DNA from: Bugula neritina
Lineage: Eukaryota; Bryozoa; Gymnolaemata; Cheilostomatida; Bugulidae
DNA: 64,000 nt
Assembly (NCBI GenBank): GCA_964035545.1
Contig: OZ037770.1
Span: forward strand, 13,470,642 to 13,534,641
Direction of reading: 5' to 3'
In this document: piece by piece, positions 1-43,111 of the stretch
Numbering within the stretch: the stretch's first letter is position 1
Layout of the letters: every line of letters begins with the position of its first letter
The notes under the pieces: model-generated
Told to the model about the DNA's origin: nothing
Seen by the model: the letters and a program-made list of their open reading frames with translations, nothing else
Databases searched by the model: none
Made by a program: the position numbers and the translations under genes

Positions 1-64
<64 letters not shown>

Positions 65-120
65 CGTATATATATATTTATGTATATATATATATTTATT
101 TATATATTTATATATTGATA
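1..120. repeat. (TA)n microsatellite, end of a lectin-gene intron
   Basis: Almost pure TA dinucleotides with a few TATTTA interruptions. It occupies the same place, just upstream of an exon B, as the TA tracts in the A-B introns of the downstream paralogue. It is therefore read as the 3' part of the A-B intron of the truncated first gene. Confidence 0.85.
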
Positions 121-149
121 TGCATATAGTGTTTGCTATTTTGTTTTAG

Positions 150-769
150 GTAAATGCATACATTGTGATCCAACTGCAAAGCACAGTCAGCATTGTGACA
201 CAGGTTATAATAGAGGGCAATCATGATTATGGTAAGAACTTTCACATTGTACTCCCTTGACCACTTGTACCTTAGTGTTACTTTTACCATTCTTGTATTA
301 GGGCTTGTCACTTTTATATGAATGCTTCATTGGTCTTATTTGGGTAAAATATTTTTGGCAGATGTGTTTCAAGAGTGCAGCTAAAGTAAAAACTTATACC
401 TTATTGAAAATAAACCTTTAAACCTACAATTAAATTGTTTAATTTCACAGCATAATAATTTGAGGCCTGTATTAACAATACTACTTTTAATAAATTCCTG
501 TTTAGCATTTGCTCATCTTTTTTCATATTTTTCATATTTTGTTTTCCTATTTTTGGTTAGCAAACCAGATAAACAAATTGACCGTGACATATGGGGCATC
601 GACAAGTGACCTTGACAACTATTTTGGTAACACTGGAGATGCATTAGCAACCTCCGACACAGTCACTGTAGACGGTATCAATGCTGGTCCTGTTAAATAT
701 GTAAAGGTTCAAAGAGATGACAATGGATGGTCTTGCATGAGAGAAATTAAAGTATATGGATACCAATAA
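150..769 (+). CDS. FTP/F5-8C lectin-like gene, 3' end (last two exons)
   Basis: Two exons are visible. Exon B is 150-231, after a TTTTGTTTTAG acceptor and ended by a GTAAGA donor. Exon C is 561-769, after TTTGGTTAG and ending in TAA. Spliced in phase 0 then 1 they encode the C-terminal two thirds of one discoidin/fucolectin-like module. Exon B contains [18 protein letters not shown], which corresponds to the 'WWRVDLG..Y.V..V.I' strand of FTP domains. Exon C ends with KYVKVQRDDNGWSCMREI and YGYQ-stop. Exons and flanking introns are nearly identical to those of the six-module gene at 2828-21101, so this is a tandem paralogue in the same orientation whose 5' part lies outside the window. The product is probably secreted and carbohydrate- or surface-binding; that role is inferred from the fold family only. 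Confidence 0.8.
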
Positions 770-2827
770 TCAAGTGGTGGTACTGAACATTTTAATAAAT
801 TATTTTCTTTTTGCTACAGTGCTACAGATACGCTTTGGTAATATTTAGCACTTCTAAACTGCATAAAGATGCAAACTAATATTATTTTCTTTGTGGTTGA
901 ATGCTTTCAAAGATCTATTTGAACAAAAAAGTTCATTTCAGTCGTCAATAACAACTGGATTACACTCTAAATCAAAATTTAAGTTAATAAAATCAATAAA
1001 TGTTCGTGCAATTCGCAAATGTTTCTTTTGTTGTTATTTTAGCTTTGCTGCCAGTTTTATACAATTATTAAATAATAAGTGTTCCTAAAAAATGCCAACT
1101 GCTTCTTATAGATCTATTTTACTTTTGATAAAGAACTAATGAATATGAAACAATAAAGTATAAAGAATATTTAACAAAGTTCTTTTTATCAAAATAACAC
1201 CATGTTACTTACATTTCTTAGATTTTTTATTATGTAATGATTCATTTTCATCTCTGCATTCTCAAACTGTTATGTATGTCTGCTATTGAATTTTGAACTC
1301 TTTGACTTATCTAAATCACGAGTGCAATTCTAACCTCACTTTCTTATTTTCTTTTTATTTTTCTTGTGCAACTTTTTATTTATATGACAAAAAAGCAGTT
1401 TTTTCAGCTTTCTCATCACTTTTATTATAATAAACGGCTTATATATGCAACAGATGTCTCGAGCATTTCTGAACTAGCTATAAGGCGCTTTAGGTATTCA
1501 GTTTTGTGTAGAAGATGATCGTATATACTGTTAAGAAGTTGGCATTTAATATGCTACGCATTTTTTTTAATTATAGTTGGCTATATTTTTATTTTCAACT
1601 CCTACTTTGCTTAAGCTGATTTAAGCTGATTGAAGTAAAAAGAAGACCTGAAATGAATAGACAAAATCTTTATTCAGTTTGAGAAATGCTTGGCTGAAAA
1701 GATTGAATTAAATTACGAATTTACATTTCTTTCATGTTACAAGTAATTAGGACAAAAGTGTGTAAATGTTATGTTACTACTTAAACAATGTTCTTTTCTG
1801 TACAGGGCTACAAGCAAAAGCAGAGTTGTAAAATGACAAGTGCAACTAACTTATTACTCGAAAACACACAAAAGTGAATGCTGGGGACTCCCACTCAGTT
1901 GATAGTGTTATAGTGTTATAGCCATGCATAGTTGTTGCTCTCTGTTTTTCACTACGAGACTTGTCTTCTCTCGTGTAACTGTTTAAATCCATTTGCTTTA
2001 TGTAGCGTTGAGTTTACCCAGTAGCCCCTCTAGAGGTCTGCAGTTGGAATTTCAGTGAGGGCAAACATTTTATATTTTAATTACTTTACTCTAATTTGTA
2101 ACAAATATATTTTCTAGTTTACACAGTGGATTTCATCTTTCGTTTCTAAAGTAACTTTTGGCATGCAGAAAATAGGTGAAATAGTGTAGTGAATTTCCCA
2201 ATTCACTATATTATGTGGGTCTACTTATACAAAGCTACTTCACCAGGTTGATCACGTTATATAGAATTTATTATTTACAAAAGATACAATAAATGAAACT
2301 ATACTAAACTGATTACACGATTACATAATACGGAGCACTCTATACACAACTACTCTATGCCAAGCCCCAATAAGCTGCTCTGCCCGGCTAGCTGCCTAGC
2401 GTGCTTCCACTATACGTAGCTAGCTCCACCTGATATTAATTAGCAGTCACTCCTGATTGGCTAGCATTAGTGGTGCCACTGTCGACCAAAAGATGCTGTC
2501 GGCTGGGTAAGATGTGTAGACCTCCACAATAACATGACATAGAGTCGACCCTTTCGATATATAAACTAAATTACTAATTACATTATTAAAATCCACTACA
2601 ATGGTGATGGTGAGTTGTCACATGCACAATATTTCTTTATCTCATCATATAATCAATAAGCAAAACACTATAGTGCCACCTCTTACTCTTAGTGACAATC
2701 AAACAGATCGACAACACTTATTATTCTAACAATGATAATTATTGATGATTTATTGATTTCTGTTCTCAAAGAAATGAATACAGTGTTCTGTGGAATTATA
2801 TCAACTGAGCTAGCTCATGAAGAAAGA
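770..2827. other. Intergenic region between the two lectin-like genes
   Basis: No coding exon recognised. The first 60 bp (TCAAGTGGTGGTACTGAACATT and on) are almost the same as the sequence after the stop codon of the next gene, so they are probably 3' UTR or a shared duplicated flank. A candidate solo LTR lies at 2214-2528. The rest is AT-rich unique-looking sequence that should hold the promoter of the 2828 gene; I see no convincing TATA box or initiator to call. Confidence 0.5.
2214..2528 (-). mobile_element. Candidate solo LTR, about 315 bp
   Basis: A block more GC-rich than its surroundings begins TGTGGGTCTAC and ends GTAGACCTCCACA, giving imperfect TG...CA terminal inverted repeats typical of LTRs. 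No internal retroelement sequence and no clear 4-6 bp target duplication (TATTA versus ATAAC) are seen. The call therefore rests on the ends alone. Orientation is a guess. Confidence 0.3.
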
Positions 2828-21101
<18,274 letters not shown>

Positions 21102-23319
21102 TCAAGTGGTGGTACTGAACATTCTAACAAATTATTTTCTTTTTGTGGTACAGATAAACTTGGGTATTGTTTAGCACTTCTAACTTGAAAACTAAATTGT
21201 TTTTTGTGGTTGAACGCTGTTATAAAGTCTGGAACTGAAAAAAATTCATTATCAATAATTGATTTTATTTCAGAGCAAAATTTAAATAGATTTAGCACTA
21301 AATTTTATTGATTTGATAGTGGCTGCCAATAGTTATTGGCAGCATACATCAACTATGGTAATCATTAATAAAATATATATTATATTATTAGTTTTATGTT
21401 TTCTTGACAGGCGATGTTTAGACCATTGTCATTTTTTATTAAATAGATTTTAAAATTATATTTTTCGATTTTCATGTTTTTCTGTTCAATCAATACTGTT
21501 ACTATAAGTCCCTATGTATAAATATTTGCTGAAAAACACTAATAAAATAAGCCTCTGTCTTTTTAAAACTTTTACCGTTTTTTCCCATTTGCATACATGC
21601 AGCAGCTACAAGCATAACTTTGTTCATTCTTCCTATATTATATGTTCACAATGAAGTTAATACTGCAACCTTAATAATCCAAGAAGTCTGTAATGTTTAG
21701 TTTACTTACTGGTCTTTATCTTTCAAGCAGAAGGTTGTAGGTTTTCAATCCAAGTGGGGACATCTGTTTAGAGTTTTTTATTACCTCAGTTCCCAGTTTT
21801 GGATTTTTCTACTCATAACTGAGCTTGTGTTAAACCCGTATTTCATTAACAAATTTGTTAAAATTGCTTTTAATATTTCAAATTGATTTCTAATCAATTG
21901 CAAAAAACAAACACAAGTTACTTCAATGAGTGCTTATGTTACATAGCTTTATTTTAATTTATTTGGGGTTCAATTCGTTTTGGTCCAGAAATACTATTCT
22001 AAAATTTTGTGTTTTCAATTCACCCACTGTCATCTGTGAAAAAGCCTAGTTAATTAGTGTGCATGTACCCTCGGCAATTCTGCAAGGTATATTCTAAAAA
22101 ATGACAGCTCAACAAAGACTATCTGATTATATAGTAATTATCACACATCCTGTAAGTAGCTTCAACTCTCAAGTTAAGTTCTGGTTTAGGATAAATGATG
22201 TCATTGGTGTTAACTAAAACAATTCAATGCCATTTATAAGCATGTGCTGATGTTAGTCTTAAGTAAAGAGGTCATGACCTCAAACAAACATAATCTTAGA
22301 ACCATCAGACAAAGAAAGGAAAGCCATTAACAAGACCCTCATTTCTGACTCAACTTCCAACTTCCAGAAAATTTGTTTTCTTCGGGGAAGGGGGGGGGGA
22401 GGAGGCAGGTTTAAATTCATTCTTTTTATTTCTTAGTTTTATTCTTTTTCTATAAGTGTACACAGAATTCCAGTCATCTCAGTTTTTCCTTACAACAGTT
22501 GTTAATTACATAAAACATCAAATAAACTGCATTTATGTCATTTTTTATGTAAAAATATATTTTGATTTTTTAAAAATATATATAGCAGCCAATAAAAGTT
22601 ACTAACAAAGTTTCATTGTATGTATTTGAATATTTTAAATCTCTATGTTATAAAAAAAGTGTTTGCTATTAATCACAGGGGGTAGTTAATTCATGAGTTT
22701 ATAGTGTTTTAGTTGCGGACATTTTGTGGTCAAGAACCTTGTAAATAATTACATCACAAAATTATGTTTTGGTGCTCAATTGTCTTTTTGAAATAGTTAA
22801 AAGCAAGAATTATTAAAATATATTGTGATGACGAATAGCTTAAATAAATAGAAATCATTCTCCTTAACACGTAAATGCTCGATAGATAATATAATTTCAG
22901 CAACTTTATGTGTTATAAATCTTGTATTTAAATATTCATTCTGCTAGTATAATTTGTATCTACAAGTTTCAATATAAATGACACATGCAAGTAAGTTATG
23001 TGGGAAGGACTCTCAATTGTTTAAGCTTTAAGAGCAAACTATTCTTACTATTTGTTATCTTATCAGTTGTTTGGTTTTAAATGAGAACAGTGGTTTATAT
23101 AGTGTCATTAGCTTATTGTTGGTAAAATTGTTTATCATAAGCATTTTTTCAATATCTTTCAATATAATTTTTGTCCATTGATTTTGTTCCTGAGATCTAG
23201 CACTAAACAATGTGCTAGCCTTCCATCAGTGTATTTTGTGTTCTGTTTTTTCAACATTACTTCGCTATTTACTGTTTTTCATTGAAGGCAGTAGAAAGCC
23301 ACTTCTGCCCATTAGGTGA
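21102..23319. other. Intergenic region, no gene seen
   Basis: The first 60 bp repeat the 3' flank of the upstream lectin gene. The remainder is AT-rich with a short G run (22386-22405). No exon, RNA gene or clear element found. The flanking genes converge here, so it should contain both 3' UTRs. Confidence 0.5.
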
Positions 23320-32998
<9,679 letters not shown>

Positions 32999-33009
32999 CT
33001 ACAACACAT

Positions 33010-34783
33010 TCAACAAGCTAGCAGTTATCTTTCCACATAAGCTTCTATGATTAGGAGTTGCTTACTCAATGTTTTTATCATTTTATATAACGGCAAGAGT
33101 CGTCTGTTTTCTAATTTTAGGAGAAAATAGTGAGGAGGTATTATAGTAACAGTAAACAGATACTATCATTATTGTCAGAGGTCGTTGAAATAAGAAAGTT
33201 TCTGTGCATACAAATCTAAACTGGCATAAAATCATGATTATATACTAAGAAAATTGACAAAGTTATAAATTGTATTTAAACTTGCTAAGCAAGATACATG
33301 TATATAAAGATTCATATTTATTGTTCAATATAAAATAAAATAGTAACATGTAGATTATTTTTATTTAGTCGACCAAGTTAACATAAATCATATAAAATAA
33401 TTATGTAGTTTATTATTAAATAACATATAGAAGTCGCCTACCAGTGAAGCTGGAAGAAAATTATCAAATAGACTAACGACCATTGAGCCATGAGCACTTT
33501 TGTTTATTAAAGAGTGCTTTTAAGAAACTAATCAACAAAATATAAGAAATTTTAAAGCATATTTCATTGTTTCAAATTATTTGCTAAATAATTGTTAGCA
33601 ATAACGTAAAAAGCTTACAGTTAAAACCATTACGTTGCAGGTCTATACACATACATTTATATAGGCCTGCAATATCTTACTATTACTCAAATCTCCCCCT
33701 CCCGCCTCCCAGTGCATGATTAGCCATTACTCATTATGTATACTTTAAATTGGAGTTGGCAGAATGTAAAAAAAACATCTTTTAATTGGTAAAACTTAGA
33801 TTTTACCTGTAAAATCACTTTTTTAGGATTTGGTTGCAGTTCTCCAATACTGGAGCATTTAATAAAATGTATTAAAATTTTACAAATTGCATAAAGTTTC
33901 AAAAAGAATATAAATGTTGCATTTTAAAAATTTATATTTTATCGCTGTAACTTGGTAGGTATGTACACTGTATTTGCATTAGTACTTGCATTTAAAATTC
34001 AAATTCTATAATTATTTTCTGTCATATATCATATTATTCATACTATATTATATTATAATATGTGATGCTACGTTATATTTTAGCTACTATATGCAAATGT
34101 TATGTTATTTTATGTTTTATTATTTCATGTTGTATTATATTATAATATTACTATAATTATTATTAAATGCTTTATTTAGTGTTTGTGATATCTAAGGAAT
34201 TGTTAATAATTAGGGGAATAACTAAGATATTTTAGTACAAATTATTTTTATTCCCACTTTGAAAAGAAGCCGGAATTTTGTTTTATAATGTGCTTTAGCT
34301 TTCAACTATTATTTACTTTTGTTTTTACTTCTATTTGGCAAAATTCTCAAACTTTAGTTACATTGCTGATCATTTTTGTCAATAGTAACACTATAAACTC
34401 TGATAAGAGAAGAGAAATGAAAATAGTTTTATCCCAAAGTTATGTAATCAATTTGTGACTTTTTATACACCAAAGGATTTAGAACTTGCTTGTCACATGT
34501 TTACCTGCATGTCACATGTTTACCTGCATGTCACATGTTTACCTGCATGTCACATGTTTACCTGCGGTCTCTGACCGGCATGCAATATGCAATTATAAAA
34601 ACAGCAGCAGCTAAACTGGTTGTTTAATGCACGCGGGCAACTTTTTGAGCTTTTGCCAATATCAGAATATATAATTTAAAAACACAACTAGTAGTTTTTA
34701 AATCAATACTCAGCATTTCTTAAAACAGTATAACTGTGGAATAAATTTCACATCATTCTTTATCTGCAAATCAGAAAGGAAGC
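33010..34783. other. Region between receptor and GPCR genes, no gene confirmed
   Basis: The missing 5' exon(s) of the minus-strand receptor should be here or beyond. I found no signal-peptide exon that fits. A 19-bp tandem repeat lies at 34491-34566. The rest is AT-rich and should include promoters for both divergent genes. Confidence 0.45.
34491..34566. repeat. 19-bp tandem repeat, 4 copies
   Basis: Unit CACATGTTTACCTGCATGT repeated four times without change, ending about 220 bp upstream of the GPCR start codon. Confidence 0.9.
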
Positions 34784-35743
34784 ATGGAAAGCAGTATTCT
34801 TTGCAACGGTACAACCGAACTTTGCTTCAACTATGCTAAGTCGACAGCATACGTATCTGTCAGCACCATTAGTATTGCTATAAACATTTTCAACCTATTT
34901 GTTCTCAACACTATCGAAAGGTCAAAGCGAACGCCCTCCTTTTGGATAATCATAAATATTGGCATCTCTGATATAGCGGCAAGTGCAGCTTACGTCGTTC
35001 TCATAAGCTGCGAGTTGAACCAACGAGTCGCAAACTTATCATTCAGAGATGCTCAGCGATTTCAAATTTTTGCTTGGACATTTGCTTTGGCTACGTTGGC
35101 AGCCCGTAAACTTATCCTAGCGATTGGCAGCTATGAGCGCTACGTATCTATTTGTCTGCCAATGAAAGCCAGCTCCAATAAGATCCTCAACAATATGGGA
35201 CTGTGTGTTGGTGTAGTGTGGGTCGCCTGCTTTGGGATTAATGCTGCGTGTGCTGCTACCAGCGTCGAAGGATACTGTTTTGGAGAATTCGGTTCAATGC
35301 CAACCATCCCGAACTATCAAACGACAGTGGTTTTTGCAGTCTTCATCACAATAACTTCTTTTATTTGCGCGTATTGTCTAATAAAGGCATGGGGAGAGTT
35401 GAAGCAAATGCGACTTCGAAATACAAGAGGAAGAAGTGATTTGATGATACGCAGGTCCGCTCAATACATCATGATAATCTGTGTAATGTATTATTTCTCG
35501 TACATCCCGACCTTTATGGCTGCCATATTTGCTGTTATTGAAAGTGTGCCAGAAGCGGTAAACTCTGTGACGAGATGGTTTGCGCTGTTCTATCAAGCCT
35601 TTTACGGGACCCTCAACATATTAGCATATGCGTACATGACCCCGGGCTATTGGCAACAGATACGGAAACTTTTCAAGATCAACAAAACCCACCCAGACGT
35701 GGCTCCTAACACTCTTCCACTGACCAGCACAACTAGTGACTAA
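34784..35743 (+). CDS. Rhodopsin-like (class A) orphan GPCR, intronless
   Basis: A single exon of 319 aa with seven hydrophobic segments. Class A landmarks: N in TM1 (SIAINIFN), D in TM2 (NIGISDIAA), ERY at the end of TM3 (GSYERYVSI), W in TM4 (VGVVWVAC), and NILAY in TM7 in place of NPxxY. A short helix 8 follows (YWQQIRKLFKI). Two N-glycosylation-like sites (NGT, NLS) lie outside the membrane. Departures from the family: FSYIP replaces CWxP in TM6, TM5 lacks the usual proline, and position 3.25 is Q rather than the disulfide Cys. The gene is intronless in a locus where every neighbour is split, which suggests origin by retroposition or membership of an intronless receptor family. The ligand cannot be told. 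The start is the first Met, in AAGCATGG context. Confidence 0.8.
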   Translation: MESSILCNGTTELCFNYAKSTAYVSVSTISIAINIFNLFVLNTIERSKRTPSFWIIINIGISDIAASAAYVVLISCELNQRVANLSFRDAQRFQIFAWTFALATLAARKLILAIGSYERYVSICLPMKASSNKILNNMGLCVGVVWVACFGINAACAATSVEGYCFGEFGSMPTIPNYQTTVVFAVFITITSFICAYCLIKAWGELKQMRLRNTRGRSDLMIRRSAQYIMIICVMYYFSYIPTFMAAIFAVIESVPEAVNSVTRWFALFYQAFYGTLNILAYAYMTPGYWQQIRKLFKINKTHPDVAPNTLPLTSTTSD

Positions 35744-38347
<2,604 letters not shown>

Positions 38348-41300
38348 TCATTTGTCGTCTTTTAGTATTCTTTTGAGAGCATTCAATAGCTGGTCTTCTT
38401 TGTCTGGCTCACTGGTTGAACCTTCAATATTTATAAATATTAATAAATAAATAAAATAACAGCCCATTAAACACTAGCGTAATATTTTTGTAAAATATTG
38501 CATTACATTTTATTATGCTATATATCATATTATATTATATTATATTATAATATATTGTATTATACTATATTATATTATATTATATTATATTATAATATAT
38601 TATGTTATATTGTACTATATTATATTATATTATACTATATTATATTGTATTATACTATACTATATTATATTATATTATACTATATTATATTATATTATAT
38701 TATACTATATTATATTATATTATACTATACTATATTATATTATAATATAATATAAATGTTCAAATAATTACTTGGTTTGCTTGAGGTTACTTCAATATCT
38801 GTTGCCTCTGCTGCCTTAGCAAGAGTTGTTGAAATAGCTTTGGTAGACTCAGGACTTGGAGAAGGGGTGGTCGGCTCCTTCTCTGTAGTTGGTAAGGCTG
38901 TACTCTGTACTTCAGGAATCACAGGCTCACTTTTCACTTCTTCTGGTAATTCTAGCTCAAAACTGTACGCGGGGAGTTTTCCTTCTACTGTACTGTCCAA
39001 GAGCTGATTCATACCTTTCGCTTCCAAGATCTAGCAGAAGTAAAACTTTAAAGTTAGCACATTGGTTAGCATCGTCTAACATAACAACAACAATTTTTTC
39101 ATCAACTCGTCATGTGACTGATATATAGTCACAGTTCATTACTATTAGTAGCTGCGCTGAATTACAGCTTTAAAGTTTTAGTTTAGTTTAGTTATTTAAA
39201 AGTTATTTTGTATTCAAGCTTTCCGAAAAAATATTACTCATTGCATTTTTAATGTTTATACCAAATTGGAATATGAATAGCTATAATACTTCTTGTGCTC
39301 TTCATAGGCTGTAAAGTGCAGCTATAGGTGGTGTTGTATGCATTGATACAGTAGGCTATTATGTAATTTGTTTCCATGGGTTCAAATGCAATCATAAAGT
39401 CAAAACACCAAAAAGCTTGAGTGGTTCAAAGTTAGAAATTAAAAATGACACTTCATTAGTGTGGTGACTTTTGAAATTGCTTTTTATTGAAACTGTTAGA
39501 CCTCCATTTGAGAGTTTTAAGAATTCAACATACTGGACAGTTTAAATAGCAAAAATTAAGAACTACTATATTGAAAGCTGAAAATATTTAACCTCATCAT
39601 GAAAACCAAATCATTTCTGCTAAAAATTATGAAATATAAAAACCTGTGGTTTTGAGTTTACTTGAGAGTGACTGGCACATCAAACCTACTGCATGGTTAA
39701 ACCCAACAGCACATGAATCTTTATTCACTTGACTCGGCTCAAAAAGTGAATGTGTGATCAAATTTCTCTCAACACAATAAGAAGAAAGACTAGTGAATTG
39801 AATGAATGATAATCACAATGAATTCCAAAAAGCTGTAAGTAAAATGATAAGTAAAATCTATTCATTTTGTGCATAGATCGTACAATTAATTTGTTTAAGA
39901 AGCACCTAGCAAAATGATACTTATCATGCACAACTCAACACATCTTAGTCTGAGGTCTAAAGAAAGACTTTAGGCTGGGCTTACAATGAGAACCTTCGAT
40001 AGGTTCAAAGAAAGTTTTCTAAGAATTATTGTTGCACTTGAAAATTGTTTCGCAGATGTAGAGATGAATACTGCAGTGTGATCATTTAGCAGGTAAATAT
40101 GATATCAGTATTACCTGCTGCTGAGACTATAAGCCAACCTGCCAAGTGGACATAATTCTTCAATTCTTGTAAATGAATCAATTGAATTTGTTTATTATTG
40201 AATGATTATAAATTATATTAGTTTCAAAGCATGTATTTCAAAACATTTGGAACCCTGAAAACAATATGAAAGGCAGAGAACACTTTAGGTTTTCTATTTA
40301 GACATATTTGAAAATATTTCTGTTTTATAAAGCAACACTGTTTAAGGTAGAAAAGATATATAAAATAGTTCAAAAATTTGCCGAGACCTATTTAAAAAGT
40401 AGTCAGTTCTGTATGCAAACTGTCCCATGAAAACTCACAGAACTGCTACTTTTGTATGATAGTTAAGGTGATGATTGCAATTCCTAACACTTCCCTTGGG
40501 GTAGCTTAGTACAACTTCCAGAAATGTTACACTGAACACCACATTATAGTTTGGTTTTGCTCTGTCTAACTCATACAATTTTATTCTATATAGTTACCTA
40601 AATATATTTTTGTAAAAAATATATCTTATCATATTAATCCAAAAATTTGTAACTTGTTTTAAGTCTATATTTAGAAAGTTTCTTAACATTGTTATACAGT
40701 AAAGTCTTAGACAGGCATTCTAATTTCAAGCCAGCATAAATGTAATGGCTGCTGTTTTATGATAGCAATTGAAATTCTGCAAAAAAATACGGGCAGTTGC
40801 TGAGTCCAACTAAAATCAACCAACTTAATGAGAGCAGAGTTTAATCTATTTTGATTTTGATAAATTTATTTTAATATATTATTGGCATTAATGTTTGATT
40901 TTAATATTTTGACTCTTTATGAAAAGAATGAATCATTTTTGGTTTTGTACTGCCAGATACTATTTTTAGAAAACAACATTATGACTCACTCTAGTAAGAA
41001 ATGGCGGCATCAGATCTCTTATATTCAGCGCCATTTTGATTCGAGGCCCAAATCCAACAGTCTGCGTCTTTTCTTGCTCCTGCAGAATAAACAATAAACC
41101 CTGAAACCCTCACTGAAACTGAAAGTTTACTCTTTGTCACATTGCTTCTTTTGCATGCCAGCATTACTCATCATATGTTATCAACTGCATGCAAATCACT
41201 GATCACATATTCAATGTGCAAGTAGTATCAGTGTGCAGTATCAGTAAGCATTGTAGTAAAATTGGTGTAAATTATAAAACTATACTATTGTGAACATTAA

Positions 41301-41932
41301 AATATAGCCAGTAGTCAAAGTTTACAGCAAATGGTGGATGTATACTAAAAAGAGAATACTAATTTTAGTGCTTATAATTATGCCAGGAAAAACAGTAAAA
41401 TACTCCCTTGTTTTAATAAACTTCTTGTAATTGGGGTTCTGAAATTTCAGTTATTTTAGAACAAATTAAATTGCAAAAAGATAAAGATTATTGGGTTAAC
41501 TGTCAGCTCAAATTTTTTTAATTTCACATATGCTATTAAATGCAATGGGCTGTTGTGGTAAAAAAGGTGTAATAGTTAACTTACAGACATTTCAAAAAAA
41601 TGGTATAGGGCTCGTGCTACCCTTTAACTTTGACTACTAAACAATAGAGTGTATCATTATTATAATATGTTGTATTATAAATAATAATAATGCAACTTTA
41701 ATAAAGTTGAAAACAGGTTTAAATAATATATAAACACTTAATGCTTATACTTACTAATGTACATGTACATATGCAGTATACACTTACCTAATAATATACA
41801 AATGTAGTAGGCCTATATACTTACATAACTTAAGGTACATATGTAGTATATACTTACAGATATTGAAGCAGTAGATATCAAATTTATTGATACTAAAACA
41901 AGTAACACTTGGAAAGATTGCCGAGCAGCCAT
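38348..41932 (-). CDS. Small secreted Thr/Pro-rich protein, paralogue 1 (unrecognised family)
   Basis: Four exons: 41932-41858 (signal peptide MAARQSFQVLLVLVS...), 41079-40990, 39030-38772 and 38421-38348 (TGA stop). Phases are 0, 0, 1. The product is 165 aa. Exon 2 ends LNIRDLMPPFLTR. Exon 3 starts ILEAKGMNQLLDSTVEGKLP and becomes Thr/Ser/Pro/Glu-rich. Exon 4 ends DQLLNALKRILKDDK. Every exon has a counterpart with the same phase in the gene at 43112-45406, which is strong evidence that both are real. I recognise no domain. It is likely a short secreted, O-glycosylated mucin-like protein with conserved amphipathic ends. Function unknown. Confidence 0.75.
38515..38755. repeat. (TATAT)n-type AT pentamer/decamer repeat
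   Basis: Runs of TATAT/TATAC pentamers over 240 bp in the last intron of the small secreted gene. The Tyr-rich ORF across it is a repeat translation. Confidence 0.85.
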
Positions 41933-43111
41933 TATAGAGAGATGTGTGAACTGTACACTCTTAGCCTGTGTGGGAGCAGTGATTAAAACTATTAGGGTCG
42001 GGTCATTATAATTATATATTATATCTTCTTAAGATGCAGTCATGCTTTCAAATTCTTTTGTACATCATTGAATGCGATGTTTTGTCTGACAGACTCGCTA
42101 TCATATTATCTCAAGCATTCCTTGCCTTTTCATTCCATTATTGTTTAGAGAATAAAACTTATCAGTCTGTTTGAATAATAAAAAACATGTTCGTTTTGTT
42201 GGCAATGTGAATGCCTATTTCAGATGAGATAAACGAATTTTGTGTGAGGTTTTCTAAATTAGAAATCTTGTATATTGGACAGCCTATTTCTTATGGATAC
42301 TGAATGGTCACAACTAAGGTGTGGGATCACGCGTACAGCCTCAAGTTGAAGTATAGAAATATGGTAATTAGCCATATAAAGTGTCAAGCAATATTTGAGC
42401 TGCTAAAAATATCACAGTAGGAAGATATACATCCCTTGTATTACTGTATTACTATATGACTATATTGCTATATTACTTATATATTGTTACATTGCTATGT
42501 GACTGTATAACTGCATTCCTGTATGGCTGTATTACTATATATTACTGCAATGCTATATTACTGTATTGCTATATTAATATTGCAATATTGCTGTTATATT
42601 TCCATCTAGATAACTGTACCTAGTCGTGTTGTGTGCCATTTCACTGCACCATTAGTTAAGAGGCTTTGAGCGAGTGTTACCACTAGCAGCTAATACAACT
42701 TTACTGAGTGCTCAAATATAAATATGGTGCTACGAACGGTAACCATGGTAACGGTATATTACACTTTCATTTTATAATTAAATGAGTGTATGATTATTAG
42801 TAACTTTAGAGTTTAGTTCAACCCTATGTAATATAGTTGAGAATTATCAAACATAAGTTTGTGTAATAGATGTTGATGGTTTATATAATTTCTTATAAAG
42901 TATATATTCAATAAAAAATAATATACAAAAAATTAATGTTGTTTATACATATATCTTCTCATAATTTGTGAGGAATGTAAAACTGGCATTCGTTTTAATA
43001 AAGATCAGTGGACTAATGCCTACAGATACTTCATTCTTATCAATATGACACTAAATTAGCTATTCAGTCACGGACGACTAATCATGAGTCTACCGTACAC
43101 TACAAGGCTCT
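41933..43111. other. Short intergenic region between the tandem paralogues
   Basis: About 1.2 kb separates the stop codon of the upstream paralogue from the start codon of this one. It must contain the promoter of the 41932 gene. Loosely repeated TATTACTGTATTGCTATAT units occur at about 42430-42600. No gene seen. Confidence 0.5.

Noticed and set aside
2732-2827. Upstream in-frame ATG of the six-module lectin gene
   Set aside because: The extension is charged and breaks the signal peptide. The ATG at 2828 gives a clean hydrophobic leader.
33720-33902. Possible 5' exon of the receptor gene (MKLYAICKIL...)
   Set aside because: The hydrophobic leader is weak and no donor in the needed phase 2 was found.
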